Assembly (NCBI GenBank): GCA_030549495.1
Contig: JAUIRK010000880.1
Location: forward strand, 1-64,000
Source: Nectonema munidae
Taxonomy: Eukaryota > Nematomorpha > Nectonematoida > Nectonematidae
Direction of reading: 5' to 3'
DNA length: 64,000 bases
Below the pieces are notes generated by a model. It had not been told where the DNA came from. It made no database searches and saw nothing but the letters and a program-made list of their open reading frames with translations. Position 1 is the stretch's first letter; every line of letters begins with the position of its first letter. This document shows, in pieces, positions 10,042 to 21,668 of this stretch. A program made the translations under genes and the position numbers.

Positions 10042-12445
10042 ATGTCTACTAAGGTAAGTTTTTTTTTCACTTTGAGGGATAGATCTAGGATGTAATAATA
10101 ATATTTTTTTAGAAATTTACATGTGAGATTTGCGGTGCTTTAGTGTGTAAGTTGAAAAGACATTTAAATAATGTACATAATATGAGTAACACTGCAAAAT
10201 ATCAGCGTTATACAAAACACGAGAAAGCAATAAATCCATGTCCAATATGTGACAAAAAATATGTTCGTATCGACGAACATATGACAAAAGTTCACAAAAT
10301 GAATAGTATTTTTTGTTTATAAACATAATGTACCCAGATTTAAATTATTTTAATCTTAGATGAAAAGTATAAAGCAAGTCTCAGGGAAAAAATAACCAAA
10401 AATCGATGGGTTTTTTCCCAAAAAAATGTTAATACTGAACCAGTTGTAAACTCATCCTATTATAAAACATTTCAAGAAGAAAAATGGAGTAAATTTATTT
10501 ATATTAATATTAATCCAAATTAATTATTATTCTTTTTGTATAGGAATTTTAAATATAATTTTACTTAACTTTTATATTTGCCTGGGGTCAGGGTTGCTTG
10601 ACCGCCAGAATGAGAAAGCCTGTTATGAGAACTATAGAGTCATTTGTAAAATTTTTGCTGACTTCTGAAAGTTTTATATTAATAAAACTTGGTTGGAAGT
10701 CTTTGCGTGCATATCGGATTTTCATTCAGCGATTATTTTCAAGTGGGAAAGATCGAAGCAACCAGGTTAAATAATTTGTTTTTTTTTAATTATTTTAACT
10801 AATTTTAATCTTTATTAAATAGGAACTATAATAAGTTATTTAATTTATTGTAAAAGATTCCTTGATTTTTACCGACTATATAAAAACAAATTTCCTTGTG
10901 AATTTAAATGCGACCATGAAATATTTGAAATATTAATTAGTCGTACTTCAAAAGGTATATCATTTTTTTTTCATTATAAAAAATTAAAGTTTATTTTTTA
11001 AAGGAACTAAGAAAGCCGCTACAATCCGATCACATGCATTAATGGATGAAACAGTCGTATTATCCCAAACTGAAATCAAAAAATATCTCAATAGCTTAGA
11101 AACCAATTATAATATAGAAGAGATTAAAAACAAAAAGAGAATTTTAAATAAAAATATGATCCAACTAAGAGATTATTTAATTATAAAATTCCTTTTAATA
11201 GAGGCACAAAGAGTTGGAGTGGCTATTAATTTAACCATCTCCGAATTTAAAAGTGCTACAAATAAAGAAGATTCTTATTTGATTCGCGTGCGAGGTCACA
11301 AAAATGAAAGGCGAGGGGTCGCCTGTATGACGGTCCCCTCAGAGTTGTATGAAAATATGATTTTTTATTACAAGTAACGTATTAAGCTTATAAATTAAAT
11401 TATGTAAATTTATTTTAAATTTTATTTGTAGAAAATGGAGATCTACTTGTGAAGTTGATTTAGATTATTTTTTTATCACGACCAAGTCATTTAAGAAATT
11501 GACTACAAGTTACATAGGAAAAATTTTTAATTCGTATTTAATATTTTTTATTTTTTTTTTACCATGTAAATATATAACTGTTATTTTTTAAAAGCTATTC
11601 CAAAAGTGTTTAAAAAAACAGTCTCTAATCACTTGATTAGAAAGTCAGTTGTTACATACTTTAAAAATAAACATGAAGATCAACTGGATGACCTAGCTAC
11701 TACAATGAATCATAGTAGAAAAACACAAAAAAAGTATATAAATTTATATCTTTTTTTTTACTACGGTTTTATTTTTAGTTACTATGATCATAGTGATCGT
11801 TTGCTTGAAAATTTTCAAGCACAGAAACGTATAAACACTACCATTCACAGACTTACAGGGAAAAGTAATTAGATGAATAGTTAGAGACTTAAAATTAATA
11901 TTTTTCGGTTTTTTATTTTTAGAATCCAAAAATCAAATGATAAAAATAAAGATTATCCTTCTTCTTCTAACTCCTTTGCCAACACTTAATGATTCCTTCT
12001 CACATCCATCTCCTTCTCCTCACATCCATCTCCTTCTCCTACTCCTCTTACTTCCTCACTTAATTATTCCTTAATACTGACACCTCCTCCTCAACCTCCT
12101 CTTCAAAATTCGACTCCACTCACCAACACCCTTCTATTATCAACCCCCTCCTATTCGCTCTCTCCATTTATAGCACCAACACATTCTCCTAAACATTTAA
12201 CCCCACCTTCATTTATCCATTCTTATAATTCACCTCCTACAACATCAAAGAATGCACTCAAAGAACTGGACTTCTCATTAATTTCGGAAGACTCTCCTTT
12301 GTGTAGGCGTTTCCTTCGGGTTCGTCTAGACAAAGGAGTAGTCGCGAAATACATTAAGAAAAATGCAAAAGAAAAATTTCAATTTAAAGATGCAGACAAA
12401 AAATTGATAAAGATTTTTAAAAAATATATAAAGTCCCGTAAGTAA
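10042..12445 (+). pseudogene. Zinc-finger tyrosine recombinase gene, copy 2, one nonsense codon
   Basis: Multi-exon gene. Exons: 10042-10053 (MSTK), 10113-10305, 10360 to ~10487, 10544-10765, 10823-10954, 11004-11373, 11432 to ~11533, ~11595-11733, and a tail ending at 12445. Most joins are phase 1 and keep the frame. Exon 2 holds two compact C2H2 fingers: CEICGALVCKLKRHLNNVH and CPICDKKYVRIDEHMTKVH. The recombinase core shows Arg (EAQRVGVAINL), Lys (GHKNERRG), HxxR (SNHLIRKS), His (MNHSRKTQ) and the nucleophile candidate Tyr right after TQKK. This is the RKHRHY pattern of tyrosine recombinases (Crypton, DIRS and related enzymes), which cut and rejoin DNA without target duplication. A frame open from 11993 to 12445 is Pro/Ser-rich, then basic (CRRFLRVRLDKGVVAKYIKK), and may be the C-terminal tail. 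A TGA at 10666-10668 breaks exon 4, and the join near 11533-11595 is not clean. Crypton-like is the best guess. Confidence 0.75.
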
Positions 12446-12576
12446 AAGAGGAGATTGAAAAAAATCCTACTTTAAAAAATTGGGATCCTAAAGCATTATA
12501 TAAGATCCGATGGATCATGACAAAAATTTCATTCATTTATAGAAAAATTTAAAAAACGTTGATATCTCCAAAATTA

Positions 12577-13330
12577 AAAGAGATATTCAAATTCTGATTG
12601 CAGATTCGGAATCTACGCCTAAAACTGAGTCAGAATAAACTATAAAAAAAATTTTGAAAAAATTCCCTTGGGTGAAAAGGTCCGTTTTAGTCAAGACCAA
12701 ATTTAAATCCTGAACGGTATGAGATATAAAAAAAACTGATTATACCGTTGGAATCAGCGTCAAAATCTCTACAAGACTGTACTATAAAATTATAATTAGT
12801 TTGAGAAAATAAAAAAATATTCGCGAAAAACGCTTAAACGTGCTCTAAATCGCTTGAAAATAGTGCCAAAATGCTTATATTTGAGTAAAATATCACATTG
12901 TGAAATTATATCAGATTTTCATTGTAAGCAACGTAGTCAGTAAGTAACAACATTTCCTAACTTTTTAATTAGAAGAGATATTCAAATTCTGATTGCAAAT
13001 TCGGAATCTACGCATAAATCCCTATCAGAATCAACTATAAAAAAATTTTCGAAAAAATTCTCCAATAAAGAAAAAAAGGTACGTTAGTGACATTTCGTCC
13101 TAACTTTTTAATTAGAAGAGATATTCAAATTCTGATTGCAGATTCGGAATCTACGCATAAATCCCTCTCAGAAACAATTATTAAATAAAAAATCCATCAT
13201 TGGGAAAAAAGGTCCGTTAGTGAGCTCTCATCCTATTTTTGGTCGTAAAAAGTTTAAACTGTCATAACTTTTTAATTAGAAGAGATATTCAAATTCTGAT
13301 TGCAGATTCGGAATCTACGCATAAAACTGA
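12577..13330 (+). repeat. Four copies of a ~58-bp repeat, spaced irregularly
   Basis: The core GAGATATTCAAATTCTGATT followed by GCAGATTCGGAATCTACGC starts near 12579, 12972, 13115 and 13284. Three copies begin with ACTTTTTAATTAGAA. Spacings are about 393, 143 and 169 bp. Parts of the spacers also match (for example ACTATAAAAAAATTTT and GGTCCGTTAGTGA). The last copy runs straight into the RT-RH fragment. Non-coding. Confidence 0.8.
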
Positions 13331-13349
13331 TCTAAATTCACTCACGCCA

Positions 13350-14330
13350 CAAAGATCGACATCAAAAATGCTTTCTATGGCATCAAGATAAACAAGAACT
13401 ATACGTCGTTATTCTCCTTTAAAAATAAACACAGAACTTACAACTTCACAAGACTCCCAATGGGGGCAAATTTTGCCCCGGGAGTCCTGCAATACATTTT
13501 AAAGAAGATGCTCGCCACTACAGGAAACAATGACTGCGATACAGAGGTAATCACCTATTTAGACGATATACTAATTTTAGGCATCAACGTAGAAAAACGA
13601 ACAAAAGGACATCTAAAATACTGGAAATGTTCAAAAGATGCAACGTAATGGTAAACTACAACAAATCCATCTTAACACCCACGCAAGCACTTGATTACTG
13701 GGCCTGCGTCTTGATCTGGAACAGAGAAGAATGCACCTAATAGAAAATAGAAAGATAGCCTGCTACAAAGCTGCAAGTTTTCTAAAGAACTACAAGGATG
13801 GACTGACCAAGGAGAGCCTAAGCTGGTTAGGCTACCTAAACTACTATCTGGGCACAGTAAAGAAAAGATGGAAGACACTCAGTAGAGGATATCACATCGC
13901 GAAATTAAAAGACGAAGATAACGATTACTGGGAAGATCTAGAAGATACAATTGATGAGTACATACTCTTAGAAGAAGAGCAAACACCAAAAAACGGAGAA
14001 ATCTATGTGGACGCTACCGAGTCACAAATTGGCATACATGCAAATGGTAAAGAATACACACTTCAAATGGGAAGATAAGGATTGCAATCACGGAACTGCT
14101 GGGCCTAATGATTGCAGTCAAATACAACGCCAACAAAAGAACAATCATGTGTGACTCAACAACGGCAATACAAGTTTAGCTAAAACACGGATCACCTAAA
14201 AAGAAATTAAATAAAATTGTTCAATTATTTGGACAGACGAATGGACATGAATGGAGAGACTTGGTCAAGTACATTCCTAGCCAACAAAACAAAGCAGACA
14301 AACCGTCAAGACGAGAAGAGTGCATCAGCA
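13350..14330 (+). pseudogene. RT-RNase H element copy 2, 5'-truncated and frameshifted
   Basis: Starts abruptly at the first RT catalytic block (KIDIKNAFYGIKI), then LPMGANFAPGVLQ (~13456) and YLDDILILG (~13555). A frameshift near 13600 leads to VNYNKSILTPTQAL, and another to the segment 13731-14078 with SWLGYLNYYLGTV and the RNase H start IYVDATESQIGIH. A further shift gives ITELLGLMIAVKY, IMCDSTTAIQV and KADKPSR (~14295). Order and motifs match the element at 2-2335, but most residues differ, so the two belong to old lineages of one family. No protease or integrase is seen. The 5' part is lost at the border with the 12577-13330 repeats. Confidence 0.75.
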
Positions 14331-14345
14331 ATACCGGGTCAAGGC

Positions 14346-14517
14346 CTATATAAGGCTTGGCCTGGTTAGGCACTCACTCTTTTCACTTTCTCTCAACTAC
14401 ATGTTACTCCCACCCACCCACCTCAAAAGCTTTATTTTGTGCATATATATCATTTACTCATTTTGTTTTGTTTTCTTTAATAAAATGGTTGGTTATATAT
14501 TAAAAAAAAAAAAAAAA
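14346..14517 (+). promoter_or_regulatory. 3' terminal region of RT-RH copy 2: TATA, AATAAA, poly(A)
   Basis: CTATATAAGG at 14346-14355, a pyrimidine-rich stretch with CTCCCACCCACCCACC (~14406-14422), AATAAA at 14479-14484, and a run of 16 A at 14502-14517, 18 bp after the signal. The A run suggests this copy derives from a polyadenylated RNA. Confidence 0.55.
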
Positions 14518-16499
14518 TTTATAAATTTTATTTTTATAAATATTTTATAATTAATTAACTTTTATAATAATTAAAATATAATTAATAAATATTCAATATA
14601 TAGCTTTAATATATATAATACATTTATAATATATGAAAATTTTATAAAATTGTTCCTAAATAATTGTAAGTGAAAATATATTTTGGAAACACTGCTTAAT
14701 TTTTCATGAATCCTGTAACTGAAACCATGAAAAATTAAATTATAGCTATAATGATAAAATAATCTAAAACAATCAAGTAATGTTTTTCTAAAGAAGTTAT
14801 ATAAATAATAGAAATAAGATAATATATGCTTGAAACAAAGTCTTTTATTTTCAGGTTATTAAAAACTTTTTCAATTTGTTGTACATTTTACAATAAAATG
14901 TTTTCAATTAATAATACAGTAGTCATAAACTCAGAAAATGTTTTTTTATATAGTAAAACTGAGACAATAAGTTAACACTGTGATTTAAAGTTGCTTTAGA
15001 TTGGGACGTTTTACCAGAAACCTTTTTGAAAATAGACTTATCACAAATTTACAAAAAAAATTGAAAAAATGAACATAATTGTTTTGGTTTACATAAATTG
15101 CTGATTTAAAAAGGAATATTTTTAAATTTGCAAGAATGTGTGCAAACAAATTACCAGTGATGCGTTTGCGCAACACAACTTTTTTCTTTATAGAAAATAA
15201 AAAATTGTTTTTTAAGATCAAAATATAAATAAATAAATAAACAATTAGAATATTTAAAAAAAAAGTTCAAAATTTTATTTTATAAGTAATGGATTTTTGA
15301 GATGATGTTCTATTGAGTTGAAAAATGTAATGAGATGAAAAATGGGATAGAAGTGATTATAGGGAGGAAGAGAGAACTGAGAAGTGTAGTAGTATATTAT
15401 CAATGATTTTAATGCATTGAGGTGGAAATATTAGGCAGTAGAGGAAAATGTGGATGGGAGTTTCAATGCAGAGACATCCAAATCCGCAAAAAAGGTTGGC
15501 GTGTAGTTTTATATTGAAAAAGTATGCATAGCATGGGCAATGTGCGCTGAACCATCATGTTACGTGGAAGTGTAAAAGTTGTATTCAGAGTGAATTGGGA
15601 AAAACTAGAAGGTATGTTGTTAAGCCATTCATTTGTGATTGAGTTATTTAGGAATAGCTATGCACTTTTCAGTTTGCTAAACATTTTATCTAAAAAAATT
15701 ATAACTTAATTTTTGAAATTAATTTAGTTTTGTTGAACAATACACTACTCTCTCTTCCTTACAACCCCATAAAAAAGGCACTGCAAAATGAAAATTACAT
15801 TAAAAAAGGGATAAAAAATAAGATAAGGGAAATAAGTTAGAAATTAAATACCACAAAAATTGCCATTTCCGGAAGTGATGAGCAAAAAAGCAAGAATAAA
15901 TAAGAACTATTTACTATTTAAAAAATGTGATTAATTTATTCAAAAATTTATCAATTTTAGAAATAATAAATGAAAGATTTTACAATCTTCTTTTGTTAAT
16001 AAATACCTTTCATAATAATCAAAAAGATGATATGTTGTTCTGTATTTTTATCCTAATAGAGCTACTAAATATTTGTATTTAATATTTAATTATTTAAATA
16101 AATACATATATTGATATATAATTGGAATATGAAATATCCATATATAAATGTAAAGAAAATATAGCATATAATAATTATTATATCAAATTATCCATGAAAC
16201 AAATTTCTATTATAATTTAAAAGATAGTCATTTCATAAATAAATTACTCCGTATCCAATAATTTTTTGTAAGTTAGTATTATAAAAGGGACAATAAATTG
16301 CTTATTACGGTATTTCATCTAATATACTTCTTTATCTTTATTAAATACAATCATTTTCAAATTGGAATTTTTCAAAAACTTTACGTAACGATTCACTCCA
16401 ACTAAATCATAGCCGCTCAAATTTTTTTAATTTAAATATAAATTTTTATATTGTATTTTATCCTTTATTTATCTATTTATTTATAATAAATATATCTAT
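14518..16499. other. AT-rich non-coding DNA with one antisense TE fragment
   Basis: Mostly A/T-rich sequence with no coding signal on either strand, apart from the antisense RNase H-element fragment at 15330-15660. Confidence 0.5.
15330..15660 (-). pseudogene. C-terminal fragment of an RNase H-bearing non-LTR element
   Basis: The minus strand reads HCPCYAYFFNIKLH, CGFGCLCIETPIHIFLYC and then FPPQCIK, broken by stops. It follows the same pattern as the relic at 21669-23360 (GHCPCNSYLYRIK, ETPHHLLLSCCHY), the Cys/His tail found after RNase H in I/R1-like non-LTR elements. Confidence 0.5.
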
Positions 16500-16617
16500 A
16501 AAATATCTATTTATTTATTTTTTTAATTTTCCACTTATTATGTCTCTTGAATCTCTAAATACAATTATATATAACTATATATAAAGATTTTATTTTCTTT
16601 CTATATATTTATACTTA

Positions 16618-17652
16618 ATGTGTGATTCAGATATTCATAAGGTAATTGAAGTCGCAAAATTAGGAGGTATAAAATCTCTTCTAAGTCGAGATATTTCGAA
16701 AGAAAGCTTAGGTAATGCTCTTATTTATTTAATTGATAAACAACATTCAGAATCTATGATTGATATAAGCAACAAACTCGATAATATTGGAACTAAGATA
16801 ACAGAGCTAAGTAGCCTGTCTACCAACTCTGGTTTATCATCTAAAAGTCAATTATCGTATAGCCAAGTAGTTGAAAATAGTTCTAAAACCAAGAAAGTCT
16901 ATAATTATAAGCCTTCTTTATCAGTTAAGATTCCCAAGTTTTTTGATAATTCTAATGAAAATTTTACATCATGTATAAACAAAAAACTTAAGCCAGCCTA
17001 TAATAAACTGTGTTTAAAAAACTGTAAAAAGACTAATGATAATTCTTTAATTCTTGAGACCTCTAATGATAATAATTTAGTTCATCTTAAATCTGTCTTA
17101 ACTGCTAATTACTTCGAATTTGAAGATGTAAAACAAAAATTGCCTTATTTTTGTTTGAAAAATATCCCAAATGAGATGAATTTTGACAAAATAAAGGAAT
17201 TTATCTCTAGTCAGAATAATATAAAATTAGAAGATATTTTAAACATGTTTAAGCTACCAACCATTTCTAAGTCGCATTATAATATAGCTATTAAGTTTAG
17301 TAAGGCATCGATCAAGTTATTATTTCCCAATAAACATATATATATTGGATGTTATGCATTTAATTTAGAACTTCTTCGTTCATTTATTAAAATTTGTTAT
17401 AAATGTAACAAGTTTGATCATATTGCTTCAGATTGCAGATCCAGTACACCCGTTTGTAGATATTGTAGTTTAGATCATTCTTCTAAAGACTGTTGTAAAT
17501 CAAATCCTGTTATCTGTTCTAGATGTTCAAGTTTTAAATTACCTTTTTCACATATATGCAACTCTAGTGACTGTACATCCCTTAATTCTGAAAAAGAAAA
17601 GCGTAATATAATGAACGAATTGAATCTTAAGTATATTTTAGATGAATATTAA
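16618..17652 (+). CDS. ORF1 (gag-like nucleic-acid-binding protein) of non-LTR element 1
   Basis: 344 residues, uninterrupted. The N-terminus (to ~110) is Ser/Lys-rich. The middle (~150-250) should hold an RRM-like region, as in many non-LTR ORF1 proteins. Near the C-terminus are CCHC knuckles: CYKCNKFDHIASDC (CX2CX4HX4C, ~261-274), CRYCSLDHSSKDC (CX2CX3HX4C) and CSRC with a later HIC. Such proteins coat the element RNA. The stop codon overlaps the ORF2 start by 11 nt (17642-17652), suggesting reinitiation or coupled translation. Confidence 0.8.
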   Translation: MCDSDIHKVIEVAKLGGIKSLLSRDISKESLGNALIYLIDKQHSESMIDISNKLDNIGTKITELSSLSTNSGLSSKSQLSYSQVVENSSKTKKVYNYKPSLSVKIPKFFDNSNENFTSCINKKLKPAYNKLCLKNCKKTNDNSLILETSNDNNLVHLKSVLTANYFEFEDVKQKLPYFCLKNIPNEMNFDKIKEFISSQNNIKLEDILNMFKLPTISKSHYNIAIKFSKASIKLLFPNKHIYIGCYAFNLELLRSFIKICYKCNKFDHIASDCRSSTPVCRYCSLDHSSKDCCKSNPVICSRCSSFKLPFSHICNSSDCTSLNSEKEKRNIMNELNLKYILDEY

Positions 17653-20600
17653 TGATGTCATTTCCTTGAATGAAAGTAATAATTTTTCTTGTAGTTTAAA
17701 TTGTCGTAAGAGTATTAATAAACTAATGAAATTTGATGAATTTTCTAACTGTAATGAAAAAATTTTTGACTTGTTTTTCGCTTCACATTTTAAAGACCAG
17801 TGTATGTTATATGACTTTAATTCATCTAAATTTGCCAATCTATATACAAATTTAAACTTGTTTAATTTTAATGTAATTAGTCTTAACATCCAATCCCTGA
17901 AACCAAAATATGATTTGTTAAAATATCTGATTTCCATATTCGAATCACATAACAATTATCCTCTTCACGTCATTTGTCTTCAGGAACTTTGGATAGATAA
18001 AATTAAATTTAGATCCTTCGAAATAGAAAACTATAAGTTTGTTTTTATGCCACCTATGCTTAGCTCTCATAGCGGATTAGGATTTTATGTTCATAATAGT
18101 GTAAAATTCACAATTTGCAATAGTGTTCACTCTAGCAATTTTTTTGAAGTTTTTACCATTTCTATTTCATTAGATAAATATAACAGCATATTTATTAACA
18201 ATATTTATCGTAAGCCCACATTAGTTCATAGCAATATTGAAGCATTCTTCTATGACTTTGAGTATTTCCTGACTAATTATAAGCATGATTTCAAATCGAG
18301 TGTTTTTTTAGGTGATTTTAATTTTGATCTTCGCAAAATTGATAATGACAGATTTGTCCAAGCCTTTATGAATATTATGCTGTCATATGGTTTTCAACCG
18401 TTAATATCTAAATTAACAAGACCTAACAGTGAAACTATATTAGATAATATATACGCTCCGACATCTTATTATCAAAACAAAGCTTTTAATATTTTATTTG
18501 ATATATCCGATCACCTACCTATTTTAGCGACATTTAAAGTTTCGTTTAACATTAACAAGTACCCATTAAAAAAAAGTTTGATAAAAATTCCTTTTTGCTT
18601 GATATTGCTAATTTTAATTGGTATCACTACCTGAAGCATGACTTTGACAATCCTAATAATTATTTTGAAAAATTTAATACTATGCTTTCAAGCTTTGTAA
18701 ATAGCAATACAAAACTGATAAAATCAAGTAGAGCGTCTTATTATACCAACCCTAAAAATCCCTGGATTGACAAACATATACTGAATTTAATTAGACAACG
18801 TAATTTGATTTTTTTAAACTGAAGACCAAATTTTGTACTGATTTGAAACATAAGTATATTTCAATTAGAAATGAAATAAAATATAAGATTAAATCACTAA
18901 AAATTCAATTTTTCAAGGAAACATTTTCGAATAGGTCATGTCCTAAACAAATTTGGCAAGAGATTAATAAATTGATCAATCCCTCTATTGATTCGAATAT
19001 TGTGTTGAGAATTGACAATAAATTGATTGATAATAGTCATACTATATCTAACTATTTTAATTATAAGTTTTCTCATTCTATCGCATGTTCTAAACCTGTA
19101 GGTGACTTCTCAAATTATGTGAAGCAATCTTCCATCCACTTTGACTACCAAAAGTTTTCCATGAATGACATTCTTTTAGCAGTAAAAGATATCAAAATGA
19201 ATCATTCTTCTGATGCTTACGGTCTCTCAATTTCTCATATAAAAATTTGTATTAATATTATTGCTAAATTCATGTTAATTGGCTACAATTCTTGCTTGGA
19301 ATATTCCATTTTCCCTGATTCTTTTAAACTTAGCATAGTTCACCCAATCTTCAAAAAAGGGGATAAAAATAACCCAGACAATTACCGCCCTATCTCTATA
19401 GTACCAATTTTGTCTAAAATATTTGAAAAGTTATTGTATTCTCAACTAGTTTCTTTTTTTGAAAGTAATGAAATACTATATAAATTTCAATTTGGCTTCC
19501 GTAATCTCCACAACACACAGTCACTTCTTATTTGTTTAATCGATGAAATTATTCAGAATTTTGAGTCAGGTCAAAGTGTGCTTACATTTTTCATTGATTT
19601 CTCAAGAGCCTTTGATAATGTTTCTCACTCTATTTTACTGAAAAAACTTGCCCTTTATGGTATCGGCACTAAATCTCTATCTCTTTTATCTTCTTACTTT
19701 TACCATAGACGCCAAACAGTAATTGTTGATAAATTTCATTCTAACGTTTTGCCCGTCACGTGTGGGGTTCCACAGGGTTCGATACTCGGTCCGTTGATGT
19801 TTCTTATATATCTAAATGATATACATAATTCAAATGTTCATTTAAAATTTTTCATATTCGCTGATGATTTAACTATAACCTTACCCATTGCACACAATAA
19901 AACTCTAGAATACGTTATACAGCAAACGGATAAACTTTTTGAGTGGTGTCAAGCTAACTGTATGACGATTAATTACGAAAAATCCAAGGCTATGCTTTTT
20001 AATAGGAAAAAATCTCTAAAGCTTGACTTTTCTAATTTTGTTTTTGATCTAGTTAAAAGTTACACTTTATTAGGCATAGTTATAGATGATGATTTAAAAT
20101 GGAAGCGACACATTTCATATACTAACACTAAATTAAGTAAAATCATAGATATTTTTAAATGTTATAATAATTTCTTTCCTACAGACACTAAAATTTTGTT
20201 ATATAATTCATTTTTTCTATCATATATAAATTATGGCATACTAGTTTGGGGACACCAAAATCTTTCTTTACTATATAAGTCACAAAAAAAAGTTTTAAGA
20301 CTAATTTTTAATACACATTATATCGCGCATACTGATGAGCTTTTTTATAAATCAAACATATTGAAAATTGCTGACCTATTTTATTATAACCTACTACTTT
20401 TTACCTATAAACTATTTAACAATTATCTACCTAAAATATTTAACTCTTTCATTTGTTTTAACGATGATCTTAATATGTATTATAATTTACGTGACAATAA
20501 TAAAGCAGTGATGCCATTTTATAAAACCAAAGCAAATTCCCAGTCTATTAAATATAAATTACCACATTGTTGGAACTCCATCCTACCTAATTCATGCTAT

Positions 20601-20708
20601 GTATACATGCCCATCAGTCTCTTCAAAAAAACAATTAAACAACATTATATAAATCATTATAATACTCAGTGTAATATAAAAAAATGTTTTTCTTGTCATC
20701 GAACCTAA
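17642..20708 (+). pseudogene. ORF2 (endonuclease-reverse transcriptase) of non-LTR element 1, two frameshifts
   Basis: The APE endonuclease spans 17642 to ~18560: VISLNIQSLKP, VICLQELW (catalytic Glu), SGLGFYV, NIYRKP, VFLGDFNFDL and the closing SDHLPI. The frame breaks at an A8 run (~18570) and again at a T7 run (~18812). RT follows from 18843: YRPISIVPILSKIFEKLL, QFGFR, FIDFSRAFDNVSH (first Asp), GVPQGSILGPLMF, FADDLT (~19856) and LLGIVIDD. The C-terminus ends with a Cys cluster (KKCFSCHRT). Repairing either break needs only a one-base change, so ORF2 may be intact in other copies, or the breaks may be sequencing errors. The protein nicks target DNA and copies the element RNA at the nick. 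Confidence 0.85.
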
Positions 20709-21056
20709 ATATACGTTATAAATGTATATCCGTCATTTATGTGCATAATACTTACATATATATACTCAATTTAATTTATATAAATACATATATCTATGTA
20801 ATTTGTTTGTCTTATCATCCTTTCTGGAAATTTTGAAATTGTAATTTTTATATCAATGCTATGATATACATAGTTACTAACGTAATGTTTGGGTTGTTTT
20901 CTTTCCAGCGGCTTTCTGGCATTTAGAAGCTCCTGCTCTCAAATATAAAAAGAGATTTTTATATCAAATTTCAATATTTTATTTTACTATAATGTACTTT
21001 GTGTGCTATCATGTTGATTTTTGTTGCGAATAAATTCTTTTCTTCTTCTTTTCTTC

Positions 21057-21668
21057 ATTAAAAATTTCAAATTAAATGATCAAAATAGGGTTATATACAA
21101 ACATAGATAGCAGCAGTGTATAAATGTTTTCAATTATAAACAAATTATTATTTTCAAACAGCAATATGCTGTTTAAAGCTTAAGGTAAATATCTTTATTA
21201 TCGCTTTTTTTTTAATACACCTTAATTTATTATTAACTGAATGTCTCCAAATTATAATGTTATAGAACCAGAGAGGTAAAAAGAATGTTTTATAAAGCAT
21301 AAGTTTAATATTTAAGAACATTCAATTATTGTATCTGTTAATTACTCCAAGTACACTGTTAAATTATATGGTAACTGATTCAATGTGAATTTTGTATGTT
21401 TAACTAATAAACCTAGTAGATAGAACGCTTGCAAGTCCATTACTTGCTACTCCACCAGGTCGAGCTTTAGATGTTAAAGCGTAAATACTGAATGTTTCAT
21501 TTCTTAGTAGCATTTGAGCTAGTGTACGTCTAAAATAAAGCTGATCTTTTTTCATGAGAATTTGTCAATCGATATCAACAATCTTTATGCTATCAAGGTT
21601 ATATTCATGACAATCAGGGGTGAGGAGGTATAGCCAATCTCATGTTGGACCGGAGAGATTTTCATATA
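21057..21668. other. No gene seen
   Basis: AT-rich DNA between element 1 and the antisense relic; no coding or repeat signal found. Confidence 0.5.

Larger units (their letters stand above)
16500..21056 (+). mobile_element. Non-LTR retrotransposon, nearly complete (element 1)
   Basis: Two open reading frames (gag-like ORF1, endonuclease-RT ORF2) followed by a 3' UTR with AATAAA at 21029-21034 and a TTC-rich tail at 21035-21056. ORF2 has an APE-type endonuclease and a Jockey-superfamily-like RT with no RNase H. The 5' border is not defined. Elements at 29600-32101 and 33484-37815 are relatives with the same kind of tail. Confidence 0.85.

Noticed and set aside
10117-10326. Minus-strand open frame opposite the zinc-finger exon
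   Set aside because: Shadow; the plus strand carries two C2H2 fingers with phase-matched splice sites.
17638-17955. Minus-strand open frame opposite the start of non-LTR ORF2
   Set aside because: Shadow of the endonuclease frame.
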